Shown: positions 33,260 to 41,995, numbered from the stretch's first letter. The stretch is DNA of 64,000 bases from Alkalihalobacillus sp. CinArs1 (GCF_947387515.1 NZ_CANDOB010000001.1:744001-808000); one strand, 5' to 3'. Notes: generated by a model not told the origin, from the letters alone. Translations and numbers: made by a program.

Positions 33260-34120
33260 TTATACGCTCTTCATTACCATCACGTCTTCAGTTAACTTCA
33301 TATAACCGTCTCTAGCAAACGCTTCTGGTAAAAATGCTGTTGTAATGCTCAATGTGTTAGCTCCACGACGAGAACTTTCTAGCTCAATTGACGACATCAC
33401 GTCTTCGAATACGTCCATCAAGTCATTACGTAAAGACATTGCAATAACCTCGGCATAGTTTGTATCCTTTCTGATGGCAACTCCAGCGTATCCTCCACGT
33501 TCGCCGTTCATTCTATATTCGATCCCATAGTCAAAGTTTACTGAACTGTAGTACTGTCTCATCATTTCAATTTCTGCATCTGAAGTATTACGATTAAAGC
33601 GGCGCTCTAAATCTTCCCATTTATCGAATTGAAATCCTTGCTCAACACGATAAGGAATCAAATCGCTTTGCTTTGTTGCAATCCCATCTAAGCTTGTTCC
33701 AACAATCGGAGAGGCATTCATCACTTCAAACCCTTTAGATAAGAAGAAATCAATCGGTTTCTTCCACTGACTACGAAAACGCTGTGCGAATTTTTCAGCA
33801 CCAAATTCTTCACTTACTGCAAAACCGTAGACACGATCATATAACTCGTCTTGGACGGCACCTTCATACCCTTCAAGTACCCATGGATAACCGAGCGAGA
33901 CGAACTCTCGGCTTCCAGTAAAACTCATATATCCGACTAACGTATCGCCATCATAAGCAAATGCACGAGACTTCGGATGAAATTGCTCCTGAGTGACAAA
34001 CTGACTCGGTGAAATCGTTGGCTTCCATGCATAAGGAAGATCTGAAGTTACTTTTTTCCAAAAATCATACTGCAACGTTAAATCTTCAGGGCCTTCGTAA
34101 TAGCGGTATCTTATACTCAA
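33260..34120 (-). CDS. GNAT-like acetyltransferase, unassigned
   Basis: Protein of about 286 residues. FAYDGDTLVGYMSFTGSREFVSLGYPWV and YDRVYGFAVSEEFGAEKFAQRFRSQWKKPIDFFLSKGFE resemble GNAT strands and motif B, but the glycine-rich acetyl-CoA loop is poorly conserved, so activity is uncertain. A second half (VEQGFQFDKWEDLERRFNRN ... YAGVAIRKDTNYAEVIAMSLRNDLMDVFEDVMSSIE) looks like another GNAT-like fold. The start is uncertain: TTG at 34120 has GGAG upstream, while ATG codons further upstream (to 34144) lack a site. It is monocistronic and its role is unknown. Confidence 0.65.
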   Translation of the reverse strand: MSIRYRYYEGPEDLTLQYDFWKKVTSDLPYAWKPTISPSQFVTQEQFHPKSRAFAYDGDTLVGYMSFTGSREFVSLGYPWVLEGYEGAVQDELYDRVYGFAVSEEFGAEKFAQRFRSQWKKPIDFFLSKGFEVMNASPIVGTSLDGIATKQSDLIPYRVEQGFQFDKWEDLERRFNRNTSDAEIEMMRQYYSSVNFDYGIEYRMNGERGGYAGVAIRKDTNYAEVIAMSLRNDLMDVFEDVMSSIELESSRRGANTLSITTAFLPEAFARDGYMKLTEDVMVMKSV

Positions 34121-34182
34121 TACGTTCACTCTCCTCATTAACATGATTCATGATAACTTCCAAAACATACAATCGTCTTTGA

Positions 34183-34338
34183 CTATAGATTGTTCTTATC
34201 CATCCGTTCTTTTATATCTTCTAACAAACCATTTTGTTTTTGCAGCTGATTTGTAATCTTCTCTGATGCGTTCGTAATGGTTTTGGTAATGGACCATAAG
34301 AAGATGATCATCACGATGAGTATCCCTAAACCTTCCAT
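34183..34338 (-). CDS. Small membrane-anchored coiled-coil-like protein
   Basis: Open frame of 51 codons. ATG at 34338 has AGGTGG five bases upstream. The product has one membrane helix (GLGILIVMIIFLWSI, residues 3-17) followed by a charged, heptad-like tail (TNASEKITNQLQKQNGLLEDIKERMDKNN). This one-helix-plus-coil design is common among short Bacillus proteins of unknown function. It lies between the MMPL operon terminator and the GNAT-like gene in a 360-base gap otherwise lacking a gene. Confidence 0.65.
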   Translation of the reverse strand: MEGLGILIVMIIFLWSITKTITNASEKITNQLQKQNGLLEDIKERMDKNNL

Positions 34339-34443
34339 ACTTTCCACCTATTTTCTGTTGAATATTTGCTAATCCCTACTACCAAGTATTTCAAAAGGCT
34401 GTCCTGACCGCAATAGCAATTGTGTATTATAGCTTTCACATAG

Positions 34444-34476
34444 AAAAATCCCGCCCAATTGCATTGGACGGGATTT
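34444..34476 (-). terminator. Terminator of the MarR-MMPL operon
   Basis: AATCCCG-CCAAT and ATTGG-CGGGATT pair with a 3-base loop, followed by TTTTTC on the minus strand, right after the stop at 34481. Confidence 0.9.
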
Positions 34477-34480
34477 CTAT

Positions 34481-36880
34481 TTAGTTACGTTTTTTATCGT
34501 GAAACGGCCACCAAACGCCATTGTTGAATGACACGGTAACAGCTGGAATGAGTAATGGCAGAACAATGAGACCATATAACAATAATCCAGTGATTACAAT
34601 GGTAGCAATCTGCACGAGACTCAAGACTCCTGAAGGAATCATCGCTGCAAACGTCCCAGCTAGAATAATCGCAGCTGTAATAATAACGGTACCCATCTTA
34701 GACATCGATACTTTGATCGCATCTACAACAGATAAGCCGTTTGCTGATTCTTCACGGAATCGATCTAATAGAAAGATCGAATAGTCGACACCAAGTGCGA
34801 TCAGCATCACGAATCCAAAGAACGGTACAGCCCAGCTAATTCCGTCGTAGCCAAGTCCATTCACAAAAATCCATTCTGCAACTGCCACTGATGTAAAATA
34901 GGTGAGTAAAAGCGAACCAATCATATAGAGCGGCATGATAAAGGATCTAAAGATAATCGCTAATGCTACAAATAAACTGATTAACATGATCGTTACCGTT
35001 TGGGTAAAATCGCTGTTAGAAATGTCGCTCAAATCACGGTTAATACTCGATACACCGCCTATCGCAACCTCAGCATCTTCTAGCGGCGTTTCCTTGATCA
35101 CGCGATCCGTCGTTTCTGAAATACGATCAACCGTATCGATCGCTTCTGGTGAGTAAGGGTTATCCGATAAGATGACTTCTATCTTCGTTCCCGTTTCCTC
35201 ACCAAATGCATATCGGTCGATCACTTGTGCAAACTCCTCGTTTTCGAGAGTGCCTTCTGGAATATATAACCCCGTATCACGAATCGTTTGGCTCTCACTC
35301 ATTCCCTGAAGCTGATCGCCAGCAGTGTGTAACCCTTCAGAAATTTGATTTAATCCTTCTAAAGGATTTTGTTGCGGCGCGTTAGGCGGCGTCTGAGCTT
35401 GGGCAGCTTGATTTAGCCCTTGGACGGCACCGTCCAATCCATCAGCTGCCTGGTTTACGCCTTCTGCAACTCTACCAATCTGGTAATCTGCATAAAGCTC
35501 ATCGATGACCTCACCTGCAGGTCTTGTGATCGAACGGACGCTATCCACTCCTTCAATCTTTACAAGTTCAGCACTAAGTTTCTCTACATAAGGAACAGCG
35601 TTCTCTGTCACTAGTTTTTCATCACTAGAAAGTAAAACTTGTACTGGCAATGAATCTCCTTGACCGAACCCATCTTCAATAGCCCGCAGGCCCTTAACAG
35701 ACTCATAGCTATTTCCTACTTCATCAACTGTATTGAACGATAAGGCATCATCGTACGTGAACAATAGTGGAACTGTGATGACTCCAACAACAACCATCGA
35801 AAGAAGTGGGCGATTAACAGAAAGCTTACTCATCCATCCCCAAAGCTTGCTATCGTTATGGGATACAGATTTCTTTGATGGCCAGAATAGTTTTTCTTTT
35901 AGCGTTGCCATGAAGAATGGCATAACGGTGCTCAGTACAAGAAGCAAGACTGCAATCCCTACTGCTACCGCTACCGCTGACTTAAAGATAGGAAAGTCTG
36001 CAAATCCGATCGCAAAGAACCCGATAAACACAGCGAGACCACTTATATAGAGTGTTCTTCCAGCTGTTTTGTAAGTGCGGACGATCGCATCGTTGATCGG
36101 CTGTCCTGCTCCAAGTTCTTCTTTAAACCTGCTCAGTAGCAAGATACAGTAATCTGTCCCTATTCCAAAGAGAATGGCGACAAGGAAAATTTGCGTGTAG
36201 TTCGATACAGGAAAACCGAACCAATCGATAAAAAATGCTACGATCGACTGACTCAGCAAATACGTAATCCCAACAGCCATAAGTGGGATGATCGGTGTCA
36301 CAAGTGACCGGAATACAGCTAGAAGTAATGCAAAGATAAGAACGACTGTAATGATTTCCGTCCGTTTTAACCCTTCCTGTGCACTCAAGTTCACATCATG
36401 ATTGATGATCGCTTCTCCAGTGAGGTAAACAGACTCTTGCTCTTTTACAATATCTGCTCTTATCGTATCAGCGAGCTCGACCACATCTTCTTGTGAGCCA
36501 TCGACAGTGATGGGAACGAGAACAGTTCTTTTGTCTTCTGAAACCAGCTGTGCTTCAAGTTCTTCACTTCCAAAAGGTGCCAAAACAGAACTGATCGGAT
36601 CCCCTAGATCTTGAATTTCTTTTACAGTAGATGAAATCTCTTCCCTTAAGGAGTCATCTATCGTTTTCTCAAACGAATACACTAACGAAATGGTTTCCTC
36701 TCCCGCTCCTGCATCATTCAGAATTTCAGCCGCTCGTATTGAGGCAGCATCATCAGGGAGCTGAAATGTTCCCGCTTCTTCTGCCTGCTTTGTTAAATTT
36801 GGAGCTAAAACATACAATAGAACCGTAACGATTAACAGTCCGATCGTAATGGGCCATTTCAATTTGATGATCGCATTCAT
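34481..36880 (-). CDS. MMPL/RND-family transporter
   Basis: Large membrane exporter of 799 residues. The twofold RND architecture is clear: TM1 (ITIGLLIVTVLLYVLA), an extracellular loop of about 140 residues, five clustered helices with FGIGTDYCILLLSRFKEEL near residue 245, then a second cycle whose matching motif is LGVDYSIFLLDRFREE near 690. The two GxD-Y motifs carry the Asp residues thought to relay protons. The second external loop contains Asn/Gln/Gly-rich heptads (EGVNQAADGLDGAVQGLNQAA). Substrates of such Bacillus proteins are mostly unknown (lipids, drugs or peptides). Its start overlaps the MarR gene as ATGA, so the exporter is co-translated with its likely repressor. Confidence 0.9.
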   Translation of the reverse strand: MNAIIKLKWPITIGLLIVTVLLYVLAPNLTKQAEEAGTFQLPDDAASIRAAEILNDAGAGEETISLVYSFEKTIDDSLREEISSTVKEIQDLGDPISSVLAPFGSEELEAQLVSEDKRTVLVPITVDGSQEDVVELADTIRADIVKEQESVYLTGEAIINHDVNLSAQEGLKRTEIITVVLIFALLLAVFRSLVTPIIPLMAVGITYLLSQSIVAFFIDWFGFPVSNYTQIFLVAILFGIGTDYCILLLSRFKEELGAGQPINDAIVRTYKTAGRTLYISGLAVFIGFFAIGFADFPIFKSAVAVAVGIAVLLLVLSTVMPFFMATLKEKLFWPSKKSVSHNDSKLWGWMSKLSVNRPLLSMVVVGVITVPLLFTYDDALSFNTVDEVGNSYESVKGLRAIEDGFGQGDSLPVQVLLSSDEKLVTENAVPYVEKLSAELVKIEGVDSVRSITRPAGEVIDELYADYQIGRVAEGVNQAADGLDGAVQGLNQAAQAQTPPNAPQQNPLEGLNQISEGLHTAGDQLQGMSESQTIRDTGLYIPEGTLENEEFAQVIDRYAFGEETGTKIEVILSDNPYSPEAIDTVDRISETTDRVIKETPLEDAEVAIGGVSSINRDLSDISNSDFTQTVTIMLISLFVALAIIFRSFIMPLYMIGSLLLTYFTSVAVAEWIFVNGLGYDGISWAVPFFGFVMLIALGVDYSIFLLDRFREESANGLSVVDAIKVSMSKMGTVIITAAIILAGTFAAMIPSGVLSLVQIATIVITGLLLYGLIVLPLLIPAVTVSFNNGVWWPFHDKKRN

Positions 36881-37329
36881 CCTCTTTCCCCCTCTAACTT
36901 CAATATCGACTTAATCTTACGGAACATAATTAAGAAATTGTCTAGCTCCTCATCTTTTACATGGTTTGCGAACAGATCATGAATGTAGGCGTACACAGCT
37001 TGATCTGATTCTTTCAAAACTTCTGTACCTTTTTCAGTTAAATCAACGAGTTTCGTTCGCTGATCTTGTTCTGACTTAACGATTTTGATCAAAGCTTTTT
37101 CTTCAAGTTTCTTCAAACGATTCGAAATCGCACTTTTATGTACCCCTTGAAGTTCAGCTATGACACCTGCAGTTAGAGCACCGTTTTTACTTATAAGCTT
37201 GAGTACTTGGATCTGCTCGAGAGAATACTCCTGCCAAACGTCGGCTTCGACATTTTTCAAAACCCTTTCAGTTCCAAACACCATCACATCTTCAAAGAGT
37301 TCAACTGCTTCTATTAACCGCTCATCCAA
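36877..37329 (-). CDS. MarR-family transcriptional regulator
   Basis: Winged-helix repressor of 150 residues. The recognition region is LTAGVIAELQGVHKSAISNRLKKLEEKALIKIVKSEQDQRTKLVDLTEKGTEVL, typical of MarR with the DxR wing. It starts at TTG 37329, with AGGGGG nine bases upstream; that site lies within one arm of a large inverted repeat. It overlaps the MMPL gene by four bases. It probably represses its own operon by binding that repeat. Confidence 0.92.
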   Translation of the reverse strand: MDERLIEAVELFEDVMVFGTERVLKNVEADVWQEYSLEQIQVLKLISKNGALTAGVIAELQGVHKSAISNRLKKLEEKALIKIVKSEQDQRTKLVDLTEKGTEVLKESDQAVYAYIHDLFANHVKDEELDNFLIMFRKIKSILKLEGERG

Positions 37330-37332
37330 TTT

Positions 37333-37393
37333 AGTTCACCCCCTAAACTACATTACTCCATATAGTTTAGGGGGTGAACTATATGAATGTCAA
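37333..37393. promoter_or_regulatory. Divergent operator: 18-bp inverted repeat with minus-strand promoter
   Basis: AGTTCACCCCCTAAACTA (37333-37350) and its exact complement (37363-37380) are separated by 12 bases. On the minus strand TTGACA (37393-37388), an 18-base spacer and TAAACT (37369-37364) form a promoter for the MarR-MMPL operon, with one arm filling the spacer and touching the -10. Each arm also holds an AGGGGGTG ribosome binding site, one directed to marR and one to a short plus-strand frame. This is the expected MarR operator. Confidence 0.85.
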
Positions 37394-37448
37394 GTGCTTT
37401 CATTTTTGGAAAAAAGGAAATCTCTTGTATCTATCGCACTCTTATTGA
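37383..37448 (+). CDS. Possible 21-codon leader peptide upstream of the CBO0543-family gene
   Basis: ATG at 37383 lies six bases after AGGGGGTG, and the frame NVKCFHFWKKGNLLYLSHSY ends at TGA 37446-37448, 38 bases before the real start of the next gene. The ideal ribosome site supports translation, but the peptide is unrecognised and may simply be a chance frame created by the symmetric operator. Confidence 0.25.
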   Translation: MNVKCFHFWKKGNLLYLSHSY

Positions 37449-37486
37449 CCAATCTAGCAATGACGCACACTTTAGGAGAAGATGTA

Positions 37487-37981
37487 ATGAATTTATTCCT
37501 TGTTGCCCTTGTCTTTCTATTCGCCATCTTAAAAGGGGATTGGAAGAACTGGGAGTCATACTATCCATCAATGTTGTATATTTCCTTAGCTTCGTTCTTA
37601 TATGAATTTATTTCTCATAGTCATTTTCACCTTTGGGAACTTCACAAAGATCATTTCTTTAATTTGATGAACGTTCACTTCGTCCATAACTTGATCATTA
37701 ATCCATTGGTAGCATTTGTGTTCTTATCTCATTATCCATCAGGTATCAAAAAACAAGTACTTTATACACTCAAATGGATTGTAATCTTTGGACTAATCGA
37801 ATGGATCGGTACAAAGATGGATGTTATTTCATATCACAACGGTTGGCATTTCGGATGGTCGATCCTATTTGTGATGGTAATGTTCCCAATGGTCCGTCTT
37901 CATCATATTCATAAGCTAGCAGCGCTAGTACTTTCTTGTCTCATGACATTTCTATACTTGTTAACCTTTAACTACCTGTAA
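37487..37981 (+). CDS. CBO0543-family small membrane protein
   Basis: Membrane protein of 164 residues with about five helices (NLFLVALVFLFAILKGDWKNWESYYPSMLYISLASFLYEF...). The early GDWKNWE/YYP motif after TM1 and the histidine-rich loop (SHSHFHLWELHKDHFFN) agree with my memory of the CBO0543 family, of unknown function and common in Firmicutes. The open frame is much longer upstream, but that part crosses the MarR gene antisense; ATG at 37487 has AGGAG eight bases upstream and is chosen. It is divergent from the MarR-MMPL operon and shares its operator, so the same regulator may control it. Confidence 0.75.
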   Translation: MNLFLVALVFLFAILKGDWKNWESYYPSMLYISLASFLYEFISHSHFHLWELHKDHFFNLMNVHFVHNLIINPLVAFVFLSHYPSGIKKQVLYTLKWIVIFGLIEWIGTKMDVISYHNGWHFGWSILFVMVMFPMVRLHHIHKLAALVLSCLMTFLYLLTFNYL

Positions 37982-37983
37982 AT

Positions 37984-38021
37984 GAAAATGAGAGCTTTCC
38001 AGCTATAGGAAAGCTCTCATC
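37984..38021. terminator. Bidirectional terminator between convergent genes
   Basis: GAGAGCTTTCC and GGAAAGCTCTC form an 11-bp stem with a 6-base loop. The minus-strand side continues ATTTTCATTT. It separates the CBO0543-family gene from the AraC-type gene. Confidence 0.75.
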
Positions 38022-38049
38022 TATAAGTTCACGTTCTTTCATAGTTCTT

Positions 38050-38910
38050 TTATTTAACCGGTATCCAAATTTCTGAATAGTAATCTTCGCTATTCGGGTT
38101 CCCTTCCGCATATACTTCGAGCTCTGGTCCACCAGCATTTTCGTACCCGTTCGATGGGAACCATTCTGAATAGATTTTCTTCCAGGCATTCTGCATTGCG
38201 TGAGGCATCGCACCGTGAACACTAAAAATCGCCCATCGACTCTTCGGTATGTGAAGAGTCTCCATATTCTCTGCACTGTTCCCTTCATGTGCAACAGCAA
38301 TCCAATACTCCATTTGTTCGGACTTTTGATCGTTTTTGCTCACACAAATCCCCAGCATGCCTTTGACATGACCATCATTTTTCTTTAAAAGGGATTGATC
38401 GGTACCATCTGAGTTCACTTCTTCCCACATTTTTGGTATAAGTGTGAGATTCTCTCCGTTTACACAAGACATGTCTTTCTTCATACCAACAACTTGAAAC
38501 GCGTCTTTTTCAACAATATCGTACTGCATTGGTTCCGCTCCTTTCAGACTCACCTGGATAACCAGGCGGTTATAAGCTGTTATCTTTCCGGTCACTTTTC
38601 GTGCTTCACTTGGAGACACCCCATGCTGTTTACGAAAGGCTTTTGAGAAAGACTCGGGAGTATCGTAGCCGTACTTATAAGCGAGGTCGATGATCTTAAC
38701 GTCACTACTTTTTAATTCCTGAGCGACCAACGTTAACCTTCTTCTACGCAAATATTCTGCTAAGGTGGTCCCGGTTAAAATCGTGAAGGCTCGTTGAAAA
38801 TGAAATGGAGAGAGATACGCAGCTGCAGCTATATCTCGTACCGTTATCTCTTCCAACAAATGATCCTCCATAAAATCAATAGCTTTTTGCATCGACTCGA
38901 TTAACGTCAC
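38050..38910 (-). CDS. AraC-family regulator with GyrI-like effector domain
   Basis: Transcription activator of about 286 residues. Two AraC helix-turn-helix units fill the first 100 residues (ITVRDIAAAAYLSPFHFQRAFTILTGTTLAEYLRRRRL ... DLAYKYGYDTPESFSKAFRKQHGVSPSEARK). The C-terminal half (residues 125-286) is a GyrI/SOUL-like AraC effector-binding domain (YDIVEKDAFQVVGMKKDM ... WAIFSVHGAMPHAMQNAWKKIYSEWFPSNGYENAGGPELEVY), as in Rob/BmrR-type drug sensors. The frame opens at 38931, but GTG at 38910 follows AAGGGAG by eight bases and is preferred. No adjacent target gene in the same direction; it may respond to lipophilic cations or other small molecules (family inference). Confidence 0.9.
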   Translation of the reverse strand: MTLIESMQKAIDFMEDHLLEEITVRDIAAAAYLSPFHFQRAFTILTGTTLAEYLRRRRLTLVAQELKSSDVKIIDLAYKYGYDTPESFSKAFRKQHGVSPSEARKVTGKITAYNRLVIQVSLKGAEPMQYDIVEKDAFQVVGMKKDMSCVNGENLTLIPKMWEEVNSDGTDQSLLKKNDGHVKGMLGICVSKNDQKSEQMEYWIAVAHEGNSAENMETLHIPKSRWAIFSVHGAMPHAMQNAWKKIYSEWFPSNGYENAGGPELEVYAEGNPNSEDYYSEIWIPVK

Positions 38911-38951
38911 ATCACTCACTCCCTTACTCATACTTTAGCAATACCTTATCA

Positions 38952-38992
38952 TAAAAACCTGTCATTCCATGCTTTGAAATGACAGGTTTTAT
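38952..38992. terminator. Terminator after cadA (usable in both directions)
   Basis: AAAACCTGTCATT and AATGACAGGTTTT form a 13-bp stem with a 10-base loop. It lies ten bases past the cadA stop and upstream of the AraC-type gene. Confidence 0.8.
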
Positions 38993-39001
38993 AGAAGAGT
39001 T

Positions 39002-41491
39002 TTATTCTTTTTTTAACAACCGCATGCTGTTTAAAATGACGAGTAACGCAGCACCTGTGTCACTTAACACTGCCATCCACAGGGTTAAGAAACCAGGGAA
39101 AATGAGCAGGAGCGCCGCCACTTTCGTCACTAATGAAAACCAAATATTTTGCTTAATAATCTTCAGTGCTCTGCGGCTCAAATTTATCGTATAAGGGAGT
39201 TTCTCCAAATTATCGGCCATCAATACGATGTCAGCTGTTTCCATCGCCGTGTCTGTTCCAGCGCCGCCCATCGCGATACCTAGATCGGATGTCGCAAGAG
39301 CAGGGGCATCATTGATACCATCTCCAACCATCGCCACACGTTTCCCTTCATTTTGCAGAGCTTTAATGGATGTTACTTTTCCTTCAGGCAGTAATTCTGC
39401 GAAATACCGATCGACTCCGGTTTCGCTTGCAATTTTCTTAGCTGTGCCAGAATTATCCCCGGTTAGCATGACGATTTCTTCCAAACCGACTTCTTTTAAC
39501 TTCTGTATCGAACGAACGGTGATGTCACGAATCGTATCCGCCACAGCGATCACACCTAAAACGTCCGTTTCGTTTCCAACTACAACAAGCGTGTTGCCAT
39601 CTCTTTGTAACGTTTCGATATCATAGTCATCCAACAAAACGTTCATTTCAGCGAATAACTTCGGATTACCCGCAAAATAATCGATTCCGTTAATCGTCGC
39701 TTGTGCGCCTTTCCCTGGAATAGCTTTAAAAGAAGTCCCCTCTTTAATCGATATATCTCGCTCTTTTGCATACGTAATGATTGCCTGAGCAATGGGATGA
39801 GTGGAATGTTCTTCAATCGTTCTTGCGATACTGAGAAGCTCTTCAGTATTTGCGTCATGCGAAAGAACCTGCGTCACTTTTGGTTTTCCTTCTGTAAGAG
39901 TCCCCGTCTTATCAAATGCCATCGCTTTGATCGCTCCGGCTTTTTCTAAGAACGTGCCTCCCTTGATCAAGACACCGTTATTCGCTGCGTTCCCAATTGC
40001 AGATACGATTGCAACGGGTGTAGAGATAACGAGAGCACACGGACAAGCTACGACTAACAACGCGAGGCCTTTATAGAGCCATTCTCCCCACGCTCCAAAT
40101 CCTAGTAATGGTGGAACGACCATGACGAGGAGAGCGAGTATAAACACGATCGGGGTATAGACTTTTGCGAAGCGATCAACGAATGCTTGAGTTGGCGCTT
40201 TTTTCTCTTGTGCCTCTTCTACAAGGTGGACAATCTTCGCTATCGTAGTATCTTCAACGTATTTTGTTACGCGTACCTCAAGAGAGCCGCTCTCATTAAC
40301 GGTACCTGCATATACCGTATCACCTTTATGTTTGTCGACAGGTAACGACTCACCTGTTATCGCAGCTTGATTGATACTAGATGTGCCAGTTAATACTTCA
40401 CCATCAAGAGGGATCTTGTCACCTGGTTTCACGATGATCACATCGTTGATGTTCACTTCCTCAACCGGTTTTCGGATGTGCTGATCACCTATTTTAACCG
40501 TTGCTTCAGAAGGTGATAGGTTGATGAGGCTCCGTATCGAATCTCTTGTACGCTCGATCGACCTGTTTTGCAATTTGTTTCCTAGTGCAAAGAGCCAGAC
40601 GACTGTTGCCCCTTCGAACCATTCACCGATTAGTGCTGCTCCAATTGCTGCTGAAGCCATGAGAACGTTCATATCGAGTGAACCACTTTTAATCGCATAA
40701 TAAGCACTTTTTGCAGGCTTGAATCCTCCAACAATGATGGCCACTGCATACAATGCTGCAATGATGTCAGCGTTCAAACTCGTAAATGACCCTATAAATC
40801 CAAGAGCGAGAAAGATTCCAGATAGTGTTGTAACAGGAACGTTTCTTTTCTTCTTCTGTTGTTGTTCACTTGAAGATTGTAACGAAGCTGTAAAACCTGC
40901 TCGTTCTACTTCTTTTATAACCTCTTTTTGATTTGTCGTATGATCGACCTGCATGTTCCCTGTAGAGAAGTTTACCTTTACAGTATGTATATTAGGATTT
41001 TTGGCAAGGTGTTTTTCAATCGTCATCGCACAAGAACCACAGTCCATTCCTTCTACCTTGTAGGTCTGCATGTTTTTCGGTTTATGCAGTGGCTCTGCTT
41101 CAAAACCGAGTTTGCGAACATGACTCGGAATCTCCTGATAAATAGAAGAAGACTCGGCACCTACAGCCATTTTTCCTGTACCATATGAAACTTGAACAGT
41201 ACGAATTCCTTTTGTCTTTCGTAACCCTTTTTCAATCGTGAGGGCACAGGAAGGACAGTCCATGCCGATCACCTTGTACTGTACGGTATCTTGCTCTTTT
41301 TGATTCTGAACTTCCTTCTCAACTGAATCACAGCAGCTCGAAACCGATTCAGTTTCTTTACTACTCTCATTCGTACAGCATGTCGACAAAGATGCAATGT
41401 CGTTATTGGAAGAACAACAACTCGCTTCAGTTATCTCAATAACGTCTGAATCACCTGAACAACAGCTTGAATGGGTTTTTCGCTCACTCAT
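39002..41491 (-). CDS. cadA: Cadmium/zinc-exporting P1B-type ATPase CadA
   Basis: Heavy-metal efflux ATPase of 829 residues. N-terminal features in order: a cysteine-rich leader (residues 1-50) with four CC pairs, then two heavy-metal-associated domains with GMDCPSCALTIE near 75 and GMDCGSCAMTIE near 150. The core contains the TGES loop (AITGESLPVDK), the transmembrane CPC motif in LLVVACPCALVIS, the phosphorylated Asp in AFDKTGTLTEG, the HP motif in EEHSTHPIAQAI, and the hinge VAMVGDGINDAPAL. CPC and neighbouring CadC fit Cd/Zn/Pb specificity. ATG follows GGAGGTGG, 27 bases downstream of cadC. The length exceeds the usual 700-730 because of the CC leader and second domain. Confidence 0.95.
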   Translation of the reverse strand: MSERKTHSSCCSGDSDVIEITEASCCSSNNDIASLSTCCTNESSKETESVSSCCDSVEKEVQNQKEQDTVQYKVIGMDCPSCALTIEKGLRKTKGIRTVQVSYGTGKMAVGAESSSIYQEIPSHVRKLGFEAEPLHKPKNMQTYKVEGMDCGSCAMTIEKHLAKNPNIHTVKVNFSTGNMQVDHTTNQKEVIKEVERAGFTASLQSSSEQQQKKKRNVPVTTLSGIFLALGFIGSFTSLNADIIAALYAVAIIVGGFKPAKSAYYAIKSGSLDMNVLMASAAIGAALIGEWFEGATVVWLFALGNKLQNRSIERTRDSIRSLINLSPSEATVKIGDQHIRKPVEEVNINDVIIVKPGDKIPLDGEVLTGTSSINQAAITGESLPVDKHKGDTVYAGTVNESGSLEVRVTKYVEDTTIAKIVHLVEEAQEKKAPTQAFVDRFAKVYTPIVFILALLVMVVPPLLGFGAWGEWLYKGLALLVVACPCALVISTPVAIVSAIGNAANNGVLIKGGTFLEKAGAIKAMAFDKTGTLTEGKPKVTQVLSHDANTEELLSIARTIEEHSTHPIAQAIITYAKERDISIKEGTSFKAIPGKGAQATINGIDYFAGNPKLFAEMNVLLDDYDIETLQRDGNTLVVVGNETDVLGVIAVADTIRDITVRSIQKLKEVGLEEIVMLTGDNSGTAKKIASETGVDRYFAELLPEGKVTSIKALQNEGKRVAMVGDGINDAPALATSDLGIAMGGAGTDTAMETADIVLMADNLEKLPYTINLSRRALKIIKQNIWFSLVTKVAALLLIFPGFLTLWMAVLSDTGAALLVILNSMRLLKKE

Positions 41492-41518
41492 CTCTCCACC
41501 TCCAATACAAAAAAAGAT

Positions 41519-41887
41519 CTAAGAATGCTTTGCATGTGTCATCGCAATCGAAACCAACTGATGCACATGATCATCTGCTAAAGAGTAGAATACTAGTTTC
41601 CCTTCTTTCCGGTATTTGGCTAACTTCATGTTTCTTAATAACCGTAAATGATGGGATGCCGTGGCTGTCGTAGAACCAATAATATTTGCAACATCGCACA
41701 CACAAAGCTCTTTCTCTAACGTTAGGGCATATGCAATCTTCATTCTCGTAGCATCTGATAGTGCTTTAAAAATCAGCTCGACTCCTACAACCTGTTCAAT
41801 TTGAGGCTGTACTCGTTGAACGAGTTCTTCATCATAACAAAATGTATCGCACGTCTCTTTATTTCGCTTCAGTACCTTTTCACTCAT
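41519..41887 (-). CDS. cadC: ArsR/SmtB-family metal-responsive repressor CadC
   Basis: Winged-helix metal sensor of 122 residues. The N-terminal extension carries the CadC cysteines (KETCDTFCYDEE), and the recognition helix region has the ELCVCDV metal box plus SHHLRLLRNMKLAKYRKEGKLVFYSL. These cysteines form the Cd/Pb site in characterised CadC. The frame reaches ATG 41902, but ATG at 41887 follows AAGGTG by six bases and is preferred. An inverted repeat overlapping the leader is the likely operator. Confidence 0.94.
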   Translation of the reverse strand: MSEKVLKRNKETCDTFCYDEELVQRVQPQIEQVVGVELIFKALSDATRMKIAYALTLEKELCVCDVANIIGSTTATASHHLRLLRNMKLAKYRKEGKLVFYSLADDHVHQLVSIAMTHAKHS

Positions 41888-41901
41888 CTTCTTCACCTTC
41901 A

Positions 41902-41921
41902 TTCAAATGATTGTTTGAGTA
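41902..41921 (-). promoter_or_regulatory. CadC operator upstream of cadCA
   Basis: The minus strand reads CTCAAACAATCATTTGAA just before the cadC ribosome site. It closely resembles, as I recall, the plasmid pI258 cad operator (two TCAAA half-sites around a short centre). A promoter with TTGCTT and TAAACT, 17 apart, lies just upstream. Confidence 0.7.
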
Positions 41922-41959
41922 TTTGTTTATAGTTTAGTATTTTCCTCATTTGAAAGCAA

Positions 41960-41995
41960 TAGAAAAACGCTTGAATACGTGTTCAAGCGTTTCTA
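41960..41995 (-). terminator. Terminator after the beta-helix protein gene
   Basis: AAACGCTTGAA and TTCAAGCGTTT form an 11-bp stem with a short loop followed by TTCTATTG on the minus strand, 14 bases past the stop at 42009. Confidence 0.85.

Noticed and set aside
37160-37486. Upstream extension of the CBO0543-family frame
   Set aside because: It crosses the MarR gene antisense and the operator. A ribosome site exists only before ATG 37487.
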